Origin: Nocardia arizonensis | Lineage (GTDB): Bacteria; Actinomycetota; Actinomycetes; Mycobacteriales; Mycobacteriaceae | Reading direction: 5' to 3' | NCBI RefSeq assembly: GCF_001310275.1 | Contig: NZ_LGYZ01000027.1 | Location: 124,001 to 188,000 of the forward strand | Length of the DNA stretch: 64,000 nt | Shown: piece by piece, positions 35,501 to 42,253 of the stretch | Numbering within the stretch: the stretch's first letter is position 1 | Layout: the number at the start of each line of letters is the position of its first letter | Translations under genes and position numbers: made by a program | The notes under the pieces: generated by a model | The model's input: the letters and a program-made list of their open reading frames with translations, nothing else | The model's database searches: none | What the model was told of the DNA's origin: nothing

Positions 35501-36127
35501 CACCACGCCGACATCATCCCGATCGACTGGGGCAAGGTGGCGGCCTCGGGACCGCACTTCGCCCAGACCGGACGGGTGGCGGCGCTGATCGCCGCCGCGG
35601 CGCAGGACGATTCGGAGTCCGCACGGCTGGCCGCGGCGCTGCGTGAACTGGACGAGGGCAAGCGCGGCGAGGTCGTGGCGTACATGCTGGCCGAACAGCT
35701 GGCCACCGTGATGGGCGTGTCCGCCGACTCGATCGACTTGATCGTGCCGGTACCCGAACTCGGCCTCGACTCGCTGATGGCGGTGGAATTCGGCGCACTG
35801 GTGACCAAGAGTCTCGGCATCGACATGTCCTCGCTGAGCATGGGTCGCACCTTCACGTTGGGGCAGGCGGGCGCCCGGATAGCCGAACACCTGGTCGGCG
35901 GGGGATCGGGGGAGGTCGGCGCGGCTGCCGATTCGCCCGGCCGGGCGGCGGCCCCGGTCGACGCCACCGGAAATCCGTACGGCACCGAATCAGGTCTGTT
36001 CGGCATGCTGGAAAATCCGAATAGAGCCGCTGTTCATCCGAACGGCATAGCGACTGAGTCCATGGCGGCGGCAGCCGCGCCCGGCGAGCCGGTCGACACA
36101 ATCGCGGGAGCGGGGGACCGGTCATGA
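29591..36127 (+). CDS. Iterative fully reducing type I polyketide synthase KS-AT-DH-ER-KR-ACP
   Basis: This 2178-residue single-module synthase has KS (1-430; Cys175 in DTACSSSL, His310 in EAHGTGT, His350 in GHTEAASG), AT (~520-840; Ser618 in GHSVGE, specificity motif VPYH instead of HAFH or YASH), DH (~895-1160; His919 in HVVGGTRILP, Asp1077 in DAALQ), ER (~1410-1730; HGAAGGVGAAAVQ from 1551), KR (~1745-1970; TGGYGAFG at 1754, Ser1886, Tyr1899, Asn1903, LDD motif of B-type) and ACP (~2025-2105; Ser2061 in LGLDSLMAVE). All active residues are intact. There is no thioesterase, loading or methyltransferase domain. The order equals mycocerosic-acid synthases. A ~70-residue tail follows the ACP. 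GTG start with AGGAG at 29581. The next gene's ATG overlaps its stop. Confidence 0.93.
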   Translation: MSDVAVVGIGCRYAGGVDSPESFWDFLIDKRDGVVDIPPQRWDYRRFYDPDRRTPGRMYTKRAAFMTADPWEFDPDFFGISPREAASMDPQQRLILEVAWEALDDAGIAGRVTGRPVGVYVGAFTLDQLAVSVAGDALPHVDMHTAVGASYTMLSNRIAYALNLVGPAVTLDTACSSSLVALHLACQALDNGDCEVAMAGGVTMLLQPEPFVSMCKGGFLAADGRSKPFDAAADGYGRGEGSGMVVLKRLADAERDGDRIYAVVKATGSNQDGRTTAITVPNADLQEALAKTVTERAGIAPHEVTYVEAHGTGTPVGDPLELRAIGRAYGRVPGRTGPLGVGSVKGQLGHTEAASGIASVIKSALAIAHRTIAPQGWLDEPNPEIPFDELGIRLQLEAEPVGPEVERMTVAVNGFGYGGTNGHAILQEYVAPRRDSRPPRHHGVLPLSGRSEPAVRELARGFAEHIAAGADPQRLAEAAWTRRRHHPYRTAVPFGDEAELVRGLVELAEGSARGAAKVIPRHTDEPVFVFTGMGPQWWGMGRQLLEADGVFAAEARRVDAEFREIAGWSIVEELLRSESESRVTGTAIAQPANFLVQVSLVALLAESGIRPAAVVGHSVGEVSAAYVTGMLCLRDALLVSYHRARLQATTAGSGGMLAVGLAPAAAREFIDGDAQVDIAAVNSPNAVTLAGAVHRLDEIAESLTAEGIFAKRLHVEVPYHSYLMEPILDELRGALADLKLTDPVLPLYSTVTGQRVTSGDWDAEYWCGNVRNPVRFADAVTALVGAGSRVFLEVGPHPVLGANIREILLGAGETGTTVATLHRTRDDHDSIRRTLADLYTAGVLDIDALFADLPATPHTDLPRYPWQRTRLRSDLPVFEQRRHGTPGAYPMLGDPDLGDPTTTWTVRLSIGAMPWLADHVVGGTRILPGAAYLDAALSAAALRGETTRVAVEDVRFVAPLVVADGDAPLVELRVEESTRRFVIRSHGAAAEAWTVNATGRLVEGIFEPAEVRLPDIADMHEIVPEEFYGGLAARGLRYGPAFRRATSVRVRQTTVLATLDATIATDSGHLAHPCVVDAALQSIAALLVGGGTSNDGAMVPVGVDSVRAFAAIPEQVTVLARLDTAGEPRADIDLLGADDSVLLQIRGMRFGSIAPGRGALARMTDFFYENRWEMRDPVDRTALPPADTVHTLVVDLAAETTARARRIAGIVARGEVLTVADPNRTDLEDVFVERLHAAVAADDVHRLHVVVVAARHTDLDTLWTLRRLAVALESFLEVRMDQLGVDMPMTGDGSIHATVVTEHAYAHPAGDTAPDPMHAAVAGARRVLLNEQPRLRWRLVDLDVDTADTELAAELNIPGAFTYDHADEVALRNGLRWVTVVTASLPERVEALEQAAPLTDPEANFALEIPKSRVLSRLAWRECGRRAPESGEVEVRMRAVGLNYKDPLKILGVLTERDLAQTFFGGSPGMEGIGTVTRVGEGVTHVAVGDTVSLGCKDMIRRYNTADADLVSKLDPDVEPGHCTNSTAFGTAEYALLELARVRQGETVLVHGAAGGVGAAAVQIAKLHGAIVIGTASTEERRAYARTRGADHVLDSRSLNFAEDVLALTGGHGVDVVISTAPGDMLRRNFEAVAEFGRIVEVGKADIYTGGMLDMRHFDKNVSYHSLDLDRMLARRRTHTVDLLRRVNTKLADGVYVPLPYELYGTAEVTRAFEEVARSTRIGRVALSFEERAPLVRPRIPEVEIDPAAQYLVTGGYGAFGLAVGRWLVGKGAARLTLLGRGGASTEAARRQLAVWRETGVEVTAARGDVTDPAVMTEILRDLHTAEHPLRGVFHTAGVLDDKRITMMDRDSLASVYRPKVEGTRALVRALAQVGIEMDMFVLFSSGSAIFGGVGQYSYTAANMALTAQADAIVRRGGAALAIGWGHMSGGGMAEHDDNMARYLRNTGFDSMPLDEGTEYMEKALELGLHHHADIIPIDWGKVAASGPHFAQTGRVAALIAAAAQDDSESARLAAALRELDEGKRGEVVAYMLAEQLATVMGVSADSIDLIVPVPELGLDSLMAVEFGALVTKSLGIDMSSLSMGRTFTLGQAGARIAEHLVGGGSGEVGAAADSPGRAAAPVDATGNPYGTESGLFGMLENPNRAAVHPNGIATESMAAAAAPGEPVDTIAGAGDRS

Positions 36128-37536
36128 GCGAATCCGCGCGCGACCTGGCACGAAAGTTGTTGTTCGCGAACGGTTCCGGGGAAGGGAACGGATCGGTCGC
36201 GGCACCCGGCCGGGCGGGATCCCGGCCCCCCTCGCCGGTGTCCGCCTCCGCCGCGGCCCGGCCGGCGAGCACGTCGGCCCGCCCCCGCCGCGGTCCGGGC
36301 AAGCAGTTCGCCGATCATCCCGAGGTGGCCGCGACCGTGGCCAAGCAGGCCGCGATCGTCAAGCTCTACGACGACAGCGACATGCCCAACCCGTTGTTCC
36401 TGCCGCGGTCGGGCCCCAACGACGCGACCATCCGGTCCGCCGGGCGCGAGCTCGTCAACTTCAGCGCCTACAACTACCTCGGCCTGGCCAACCATCCCGG
36501 CGTGGTGCGGGGTGCCAAGGCGGCACTCGACCGCTACGGCGCCTCCGCCGCGGCCAGCCGCATCATCGCCGGGGAGATCCCGCTCTACCGTGAGCTGGAG
36601 GCGAGACTGGCCGCGATCTATGGCGTCGGTGACGTCATGATCACCACCAGCGGCTACCTCACCAACGCCGGCGCGCTCGGCTTCCTGCTGCGCGAAGGCG
36701 ACGTTGCGGTGTGCGACGCGCTGATCCACGGCAGCGTGGTCTCGGGCACGCGGTGGTCGGGCTGCCGACGAATTACGTTCCGCCACAACGATCCCGAATC
36801 ACTGCGTGCGGTGCTGCGGATGTCACGGTCGGGCTTCGACCGCGCGCTGGTGGTGCTAGAGGGGCACTACAGCATGGACGGCACGGTCGGCCGGGTCGAC
36901 GAATTGGCCGCCATCGCAAGGGAATACGACTGCGCGGTTATGGTCGACGAGGCACATTCGTTCGCCGTGTTCGGCGACCACGGCCACGGCATCCGCGAGC
37001 ACTACCGCATGCCCGCCGACGCGGTGGACATCTGGATGGGCACGCTGTCCAAGGCGCTGGGCAGTTGCGGCGGCTTCCTGGCCGCCGACGCCGATCTCAT
37101 CCGCGCGATGAAGGCCGCGGCACCGGGCGTCGCCATGCTGACCGGCGGTCCGGCGCCCGCCGCGGTCGGGGCGGCGCTGGCAGCCATCGACATCCTCGAG
37201 GCGGAACCGGAGCGACTGACCCGCCTGTGGTCCAATGCGAAACAGTTCACCGCGCTGCTCACCGAGCGCGGCTCGGATCTGGGGATCTCCGAGGGCACGC
37301 CCATCTGTCCGGTGATCGTGCCGGGTGAGGTGCGGTCCGGTTTCGTCTCGTCTTACCTGCTGCAACGCGGGGTATACGCGGGCAATATCTCCGCGCCCGC
37401 GGTGCCCGCCGGACAGGAGCGGCTGCGGTTCTTCCTCACCAGCGAGCACACCGAGGCGCAGTTGGTCACCGCGGCGGATCTGCTGGCCGAGGCGATCGGT
37501 CACGCCCGGCACCTGCCGGACCCGACCGCGCCGTGA
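36124..37536 (+). CDS. Alpha-oxoamine synthase (AONS/serine palmitoyltransferase-like)
   Basis: This 470-residue PLP enzyme belongs to the family that joins an acyl thioester to an amino acid with loss of CO2, giving an alpha-amino ketone (KBL, BioF, HemA, SPT). The PLP lysine is Lys310 in GTLSKALGSCGG. Asp275 lies in VDEAHSFAVFG, and YNYLGLA and TTSGYLTNAG are family segments. Residues 1-60 are a low-complexity Gly/Ala/Pro/Arg extension absent from BioF, preceded by an amphipathic SARDLARKLLFAN. The ATG overlaps the PKS stop (ATGA), so translation is coupled. The likely role is off-loading of the reduced polyketide from the ACP by condensation with serine, alanine or glycine. Confidence 0.88.
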   Translation: MSESARDLARKLLFANGSGEGNGSVAAPGRAGSRPPSPVSASAAARPASTSARPRRGPGKQFADHPEVAATVAKQAAIVKLYDDSDMPNPLFLPRSGPNDATIRSAGRELVNFSAYNYLGLANHPGVVRGAKAALDRYGASAAASRIIAGEIPLYRELEARLAAIYGVGDVMITTSGYLTNAGALGFLLREGDVAVCDALIHGSVVSGTRWSGCRRITFRHNDPESLRAVLRMSRSGFDRALVVLEGHYSMDGTVGRVDELAAIAREYDCAVMVDEAHSFAVFGDHGHGIREHYRMPADAVDIWMGTLSKALGSCGGFLAADADLIRAMKAAAPGVAMLTGGPAPAAVGAALAAIDILEAEPERLTRLWSNAKQFTALLTERGSDLGISEGTPICPVIVPGEVRSGFVSSYLLQRGVYAGNISAPAVPAGQERLRFFLTSEHTEAQLVTAADLLAEAIGHARHLPDPTAP

Positions 37537-37666
37537 TTCCGCTGGGATCGGCCCTCGGATCCGGCGGTCCGCGGAATGGTCTTCAGGAAACCGCAAGGAG
37601 TCCATAAGCGTTGGACGGCAACCTTACTGCGTACCACTCGGCAGTACACAGAGCAATGGGGGAATC

Positions 37667-38083
37667 ATGACTGTCTTTCTCACCATCGTCCGCAAGGCGG
37701 CGTTCGCCATGGTCGCGATCGCGGCGACGTTCTTCGTCGTCACAGCGGGCGCGGGCGCAGCGAACGCCAGCGGGGTCTATTCCGAGCTGAAGTTCGCGCC
37801 CGGCACCGACCACGGCTCCGTGGACGGCTACATCAACCGCGGGTACGTCGACATCTGGGTGCTCGACGCCCGCGCCGGTCAGCAGATGACCACCGAGCTC
37901 ATCTCGCACTACACGTCCGCGTCGGGCACCGCCGTCTACACGCTCACCGCGCCCGGCGGCCGGCAGATGGTCACCGACACCACCTGGAGCCAGGTCTGGC
38001 TCCCGGCGACCGGCACGTACTACCTGACCATCACGTCGGCGGAGCACGACGCTTCCTACACGATGAACGTCAGGATCGTCTGA
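37667..38083 (+). CDS. Small secreted beta-sandwich-like protein
   Basis: This 138-residue protein starts with a Sec signal peptide (IVRKAAFAMVAIAATFFVV, cleavage near GAANA-SG). The ~105-residue mature part is rich in Thr/Tyr/Val with alternating strands (VDGYINRGYVDIWVLDARAG, TYYLTITSAEHDASYTMNVRIV), like the C-terminal pre-peptidase or jelly-roll domains of exported proteins. There are no cysteines and no catalytic motif. GGGGGA precedes the ATG. It is 130 bp past the oxoamine synthase with no terminator seen between, so cotranscription with the PKS operon is possible. Its function is unknown. Confidence 0.7.
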   Translation: MTVFLTIVRKAAFAMVAIAATFFVVTAGAGAANASGVYSELKFAPGTDHGSVDGYINRGYVDIWVLDARAGQQMTTELISHYTSASGTAVYTLTAPGGRQMVTDTTWSQVWLPATGTYYLTITSAEHDASYTMNVRIV

Positions 38084-38633
38084 GCCTCGCGGTAGTGTGA
38101 GACCGGACTCCGAGCGATAGCAAGTCGAGGGATCGGGGGCCCTCGGCGTAGCACGCATCGAGGCGAATTCTCCAGGTCGGCGGCTTCCACCAATCCGCGA
38201 ATATCGCGGTCCAGGTGGCAGCCGCCGGCCACTGCCATTGTCGACCACTGCCGGCAATTCGTCAGTTCGGTGAAATCATCTATGTAGGTGAGGGTTTCGC
38301 GCGCGCTGACTCGGTGGGCCACACCTCCGGTGAGCGGCCGCCGACAAGATCGAGTTGTACAGGGCGCTTGAACCGGAAGTGCGCTATGAACCCTTGATGC
38401 GCCGCGCTGCCCTTTTCGGATGTTGTCGCGAAACTTCCTGCGGTAGTGCCGGACTCGCGGTCAGGGCGAAGTGTGAAGGCGGACAACGGTGTCCCCGTTT
38501 CAAACGGGGACACCGTTGCGATGCCTTCGGTAGATGCCGACGCATTCGAGCCGAAGGCGTGCGGCCGAGCGCTACAGCGTCGTCCAGCCCAGAATTGCGC
38601 CGAGCGGCACCAATACGACAGCCGCGGCTGGTC
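38084..38633. other. 550-bp convergent gap with a long perfect hairpin
   Basis: No gene is convincing. The region holds one strong element, the 35-nt inverted repeat at 38484-38518. A minus-strand frame around 38280-38513 has a few protein-like stretches but no start signal, and was not called. Confidence 0.4.
38484..38518. terminator. Perfect 17-bp inverted repeat, probable bidirectional terminator
   Basis: CAACGGTGTCCCCGTTT, one C, then its exact complement AAACGGGGACACCGTTG. The stem is unusually long and flawless, and the A/T steps near the tip leave a small TTCAA-like loop. It sits between a plus-strand gene ending at 38083 and a minus-strand gene ending at 38634, so it can serve both. 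There is no U-tract. Confidence 0.55.
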
Positions 38634-39821
38634 TCACCGCTCGGCGGCCAGTGCGCGGAACACCTCGACGGTGTCGATCTCGTCCTGCATCGTGCCGTGA
38701 TCGCTGAGCTTGACGACGACCGTCCGGGTGGGCGGATCGATCCAGATGTATTGCCCGTACACCCCGACCGCGGCGAGTTCGGGATGCGGCGCACCCGGTG
38801 GCCGCCACCACTGTGCGGCGTAATGCCAGCCTTCTATCGGTTCGGAGACCGGCGTCGAGATCCTGGTGAGCCAGGCCGAGGGCACGATGCGCCGTTCACC
38901 GACCAGACCGTCGTCGAGCACGAGTTGCCCGATCTTGGCGAAATCGCGGGCCGTCGCATTGAGGCAGCAGAACGCCTTCTCCACCCCGCCCTCACGGTCC
39001 AGGTTCCAGCGCGCCTCGTCCTGCGCGCCGATCGGATCCCAGATGTCCTGTGCCAGTTGTTCTCCCACCGATCGGCCGTCGACCCGGGCCAGGATCGCGC
39101 CGAGTAGTTGGGTGTCGACGCTGCGGTAGTCGGCTCGCGACCCGGGGGTGAAGGCGGTGCGGCGATGGGCGGCGAGGAAGCCCGGCAGATCCTCGGTGAG
39201 GTACATCCGCGCGGTTCCGGTGAAGGGCCACAACGGGTTGTAGTTCTCGCTGACGTCGACCCCGGAGGTCATGTCGAGCAGTTCGCGCACGGTCACCCGA
39301 TCGTAATCGGTCCCGGTGGCGAGTTCGGGCAGGATGTCGGCCAAGCGATCGTCCTCGCGCAGCCTGCCGGCCTCGATCGCCCGGCCGACCAGCAGCGACA
39401 CCACCGATTTCGCCACCGACCAGGAGGATTGCGCGGTCGTCGCGGTGACTCCCTCGCGATACCACTCGTGGATCAGCTCGCCGTCGCGCACCACCAACAG
39501 CGAATTCGTCGAAGTGGCGGTGAGGAATTCGGTGAACGAAACGCGAGAGCCCTTCCATGGCACTGTTTCCGGCGCGGGTCTCGACGCGGTGGGGAACGGA
39601 CGCGGGGTGCGCGCGGCGGGGACGGTGCGGCTCGCGAACAGCGCGCCCTGGGTGGAGGGCGGGTCGGCGAGCAGGTGGAGCAGCGTCACCGGGCCGGGGA
39701 CGCGCAGCAGCGGGGGAGCCACCGCGGCGACGGCCAGGACGAGCAGTACCACCACCATCGCCGCGAGGACCGCGCGACGGAGGTAGCGGCGACGGCGAGA
39801 GGTTGGCGTGGGCTCGTTCAC
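38634..39821 (-). CDS. Membrane-anchored serine hydrolase, class C beta-lactamase fold
   Basis: The 395-residue protein begins with a basic stretch and one transmembrane helix (about residues 16-38), placing the enzyme outside the membrane. The hydrolase domain has the SxxK nucleophile motif in SWSVAKSV, a tyrosine-motif candidate YRSVDTQ and the late WWRPP/YGQYIWIDP region of the beta-lactamase/6-aminohexanoate-dimer hydrolase group. These enzymes hydrolyse esters or amides rather than beta-lactams in most actinobacterial cases. The GTG start lacks a good ribosome binding site and could be a few codons off. It is not obviously linked to the neighbours. Confidence 0.85.
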   Translation of the reverse strand: MNEPTPTSRRRRYLRRAVLAAMVVVLLVLAVAAVAPPLLRVPGPVTLLHLLADPPSTQGALFASRTVPAARTPRPFPTASRPAPETVPWKGSRVSFTEFLTATSTNSLLVVRDGELIHEWYREGVTATTAQSSWSVAKSVVSLLVGRAIEAGRLREDDRLADILPELATGTDYDRVTVRELLDMTSGVDVSENYNPLWPFTGTARMYLTEDLPGFLAAHRRTAFTPGSRADYRSVDTQLLGAILARVDGRSVGEQLAQDIWDPIGAQDEARWNLDREGGVEKAFCCLNATARDFAKIGQLVLDDGLVGERRIVPSAWLTRISTPVSEPIEGWHYAAQWWRPPGAPHPELAAVGVYGQYIWIDPPTRTVVVKLSDHGTMQDEIDTVEVFRALAAER

Positions 39822-40383
39822 GGAGGTCGTTTCGTCGGTCGGTTACGGAGTACGCATGGTGACAGATACCCCGGTTCGGTGACAACCGCGCACGACCGAT
39901 GCCGTCGAATGGGGGGCGCGGGCGACGTGCGACTGTACGAGCTATCACCGTCGCCGCTGCCGCTCCCTCTGGGGAACTGGCAGGGTCGTTTCGCAACGAG
40001 GGGTTGACGCGGGGCAGGGCGTTAAGTGAGGCTTGTGACAGCGCTATTGCTGTGCGCTGATCGATTGACGGTGATTCCAAGCCCTTTGCTGTCGATACCT
40101 GCATCGCGAAGTCCGGGAATCAGACCTTCCTCCCCCTAGCGCTCGCTTCAGCACCGACAGCGACCGCATCCGTCAAACCGTTCACCAGCCGCAGGCCTCC
40201 TGCGGATACCGCAGCAGCCAGTCGCCCCGATTCCGTTTCACCACATCGCGATTCGAGTGCTTATTCGAGACTCGACTGCGCGCATGTGCCACATCCGCGC
40301 TCGGCGCACTCTCACGTCATCGATGTCGTTCCCGCGCGTCGAGTCCTGCACGATCCACGTCCTGGCAGGGCTGCACTGATTGT
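39822..40383. other. 562-bp gap before the toxin-like gene
   Basis: No gene was recognised. Base composition becomes patchier here than in the flanking genes, which fits a boundary of acquired DNA. I did not find an att-like repeat, tRNA fragment or a convincing promoter for the gene at 40384. Confidence 0.35.
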
Positions 40384-41607
40384 GTGTCGAGTCCATCCCA
40401 TCAGGACTGGCACCTACCCACCAGCGACGACGTCGCCGCCGGCATCGACACCAACATCAGAGCAGCCAAAACCGAATACAACCGCGACAACATCCCCGGA
40501 GCGCTCAACCACACCGGCATGGCCATCGGTTTCCCCGACTGGCGCGACCCCAACGCCGTTGTCGCATTCGGCCTCGTCGCGCTCGTCGCAAGAAGCACCG
40601 CCACACCCCGAGACACCCCGAACCCTCGAGTCGCCAGAGGTGACCAGCCACATACCGCGGCGCTCGATGGCGGCGCGAAACGGAACATCAGCCCGGACAC
40701 ACCATCGAAACCACAGCAGCCCAAATCACCCCACCACCGGGAACCAGACGCAGAGCATTCATCAGAAGGACACCGGGCGGGCGAATCCACCGAATACGCG
40801 GCATTGAACGACAAGGACTACGCTTTGCTCGTCGGGGCCGACTCCACGATCGCGAAAGGAAAAATTAATCCGAAGGACATCTATGGTGACCTCCCGCTGA
40901 ACCATCCGGGCCGATATAGACTCGCCAAGGTAGTCACCAATACTCGGTTCTCAGACAAGGATACCGGGATGACCGAGAATGCAATGGCCTTCGCACTCGA
41001 AACAGGAGGGCGAAACGATTTATTCAAATTTGCCGACCACTACGAGTATGTGCACGCAAAATATATACAATTCAAGGAAAACCTCGGCGGAACCGACTGG
41101 CAGAGTAGCGTCAAGATCGACGGCAAAGGTCAAACACCAGGCATTCGGCACTACGCCGGAAAAAAATTCGGCGAAAAAATGGGCGAGCTCGTTGAAACAC
41201 TCGAGCAAGACAGACGCACAGTCGAAAATAGTCGATGGAAAGCACGGGCAACCGATCCATCACTGCGAGGAAACGCCCTGGATCGCGCGGTACGAGCGCT
41301 GCGAGACCTCGGATTCAGCGACCCGGTGGGCGCCTTCTACCACGCACTCAAGCACCGGGAAGAGCTACCCGCATACGAACTTGCCCAGAACTCCCTGATC
41401 GATGCCTATCACGACAGCGCTGGGCGCACGATCCGTGAAGCAGATCGAGTGCGGATACGACCCGACAGAGATCTCATCAAACTGATCTACTATCGTCGCG
41501 TTAGCGACGGGGCGAAAGAATGGAGCATGGAGGCGATAGTTGCAATTCACCCTGACGGCACAGTTCGGATAGCATCATACGGAAAGGCCAAGGTTGTCGA
41601 AAAGTGA
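40384..41607 (+). CDS. Putative polymorphic-toxin-like protein, lower GC
   Basis: This 407-residue protein is not recognised. Residues ~1-75 form one region (DWHLPTSDDVAAGIDTNIRAAK onward) ending in a Thr/Pro/Ser/His-rich linker of ~70 residues. The remaining ~265 residues (from EYAALNDKDYALLVG) form a separate domain with many Lys, Asn and Tyr residues. Codon usage in that part is clearly more AT-rich than in all neighbours. The modular build, composition shift, a small gene overlapping its stop by 1 nt, and a flanking insertion sequence together suggest a toxin C-terminal module with its immunity gene. The N-terminus lacks a signal peptide or WXG domain, so delivery is unknown. The GTG start is uncertain. 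Confidence 0.55.
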   Translation: MSSPSHQDWHLPTSDDVAAGIDTNIRAAKTEYNRDNIPGALNHTGMAIGFPDWRDPNAVVAFGLVALVARSTATPRDTPNPRVARGDQPHTAALDGGAKRNISPDTPSKPQQPKSPHHREPDAEHSSEGHRAGESTEYAALNDKDYALLVGADSTIAKGKINPKDIYGDLPLNHPGRYRLAKVVTNTRFSDKDTGMTENAMAFALETGGRNDLFKFADHYEYVHAKYIQFKENLGGTDWQSSVKIDGKGQTPGIRHYAGKKFGEKMGELVETLEQDRRTVENSRWKARATDPSLRGNALDRAVRALRDLGFSDPVGAFYHALKHREELPAYELAQNSLIDAYHDSAGRTIREADRVRIRPDRDLIKLIYYRRVSDGAKEWSMEAIVAIHPDGTVRIASYGKAKVVEK

Positions 41608-42164
41608 TGTCCACCAAACCCAACCCTGACACCCTCATGTCAACCGCATTGGCCGATCTGAAGCACTCACTGGAACTGGCCGAGTCTAATTCATCTGACA
41701 ATGACGGCAGAATCCGCAGCTTCGAGACCGCGATGACGGCGATCCTTGCTCTGCACGCCTTGGCCGACAGCGACCAAGAACCAAGCCCGCAACAACTCGA
41801 AGAGTTTCGATCCCGATTCGTCGAACTGGCCACGCCGAACATACTCACGGTATTCAACTATGTCGACGGTACCTTCTACTACGCAACGGACCCGGTCGGA
41901 TTCGGTTGGGAGACCGCCGGTCTGCGTCGTTCAGCCTTGCAGATCCTGATCGATGAGTATCCCGGCGGGCGAGAAGCACTCGGCGCCGACAACATCGAAC
42001 AGATCGATGAGATCGATGATCTGTTCCACGAACACGCAGACGACATCGAGCCACTGCCCGACACCGCAATCCCGAAAGACCTGCCCGCCAGCCATTGGTG
42101 GTGGCATCTCCCCCGTGCCACACCCGAAGAAGCCGAATCCGCCCGGCGAGCCTACGACCGTTAG
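41607..42164 (+). CDS. Putative immunity protein of the preceding toxin-like gene
   Basis: This 185-residue acidic protein starts with an ATG overlapping the upstream stop (TGATG), the tight coupling typical of toxin-immunity pairs. It is rich in Asp/Glu, especially in QIDEIDDLFHEHADDIE, and mostly helical, with WETAGLRRSALQILIDEYPGG in the middle. No membrane segment is seen. The acidic nature would suit binding a basic toxin domain. The family is not recognised. Its GC content is lower than the rest of the window. Confidence 0.55.
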   Translation: MSTKPNPDTLMSTALADLKHSLELAESNSSDNDGRIRSFETAMTAILALHALADSDQEPSPQQLEEFRSRFVELATPNILTVFNYVDGTFYYATDPVGFGWETAGLRRSALQILIDEYPGGREALGADNIEQIDEIDDLFHEHADDIEPLPDTAIPKDLPASHWWWHLPRATPEEAESARRAYDR

Positions 42165-42253
42165 CCGACGACTTCTCGGTGCAGGCAAAACCCGCGATCC
42201 AATCGAGTTGCCCTCAGCTCCGCGGGGTCCCGGGACAGGGCCGGGACACGAGC

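Noticed and set aside
29591..36127. PKS1 as a PUFA or enediyne synthase
   Set aside because: Those have multiple ACPs and different domain order; here there is one ACP and an ER between DH and KR.
38280..38513. 77-codon minus-strand frame with a few protein-like stretches
   Set aside because: No ribosome binding site and no recognised family; it also runs into the perfect hairpin.
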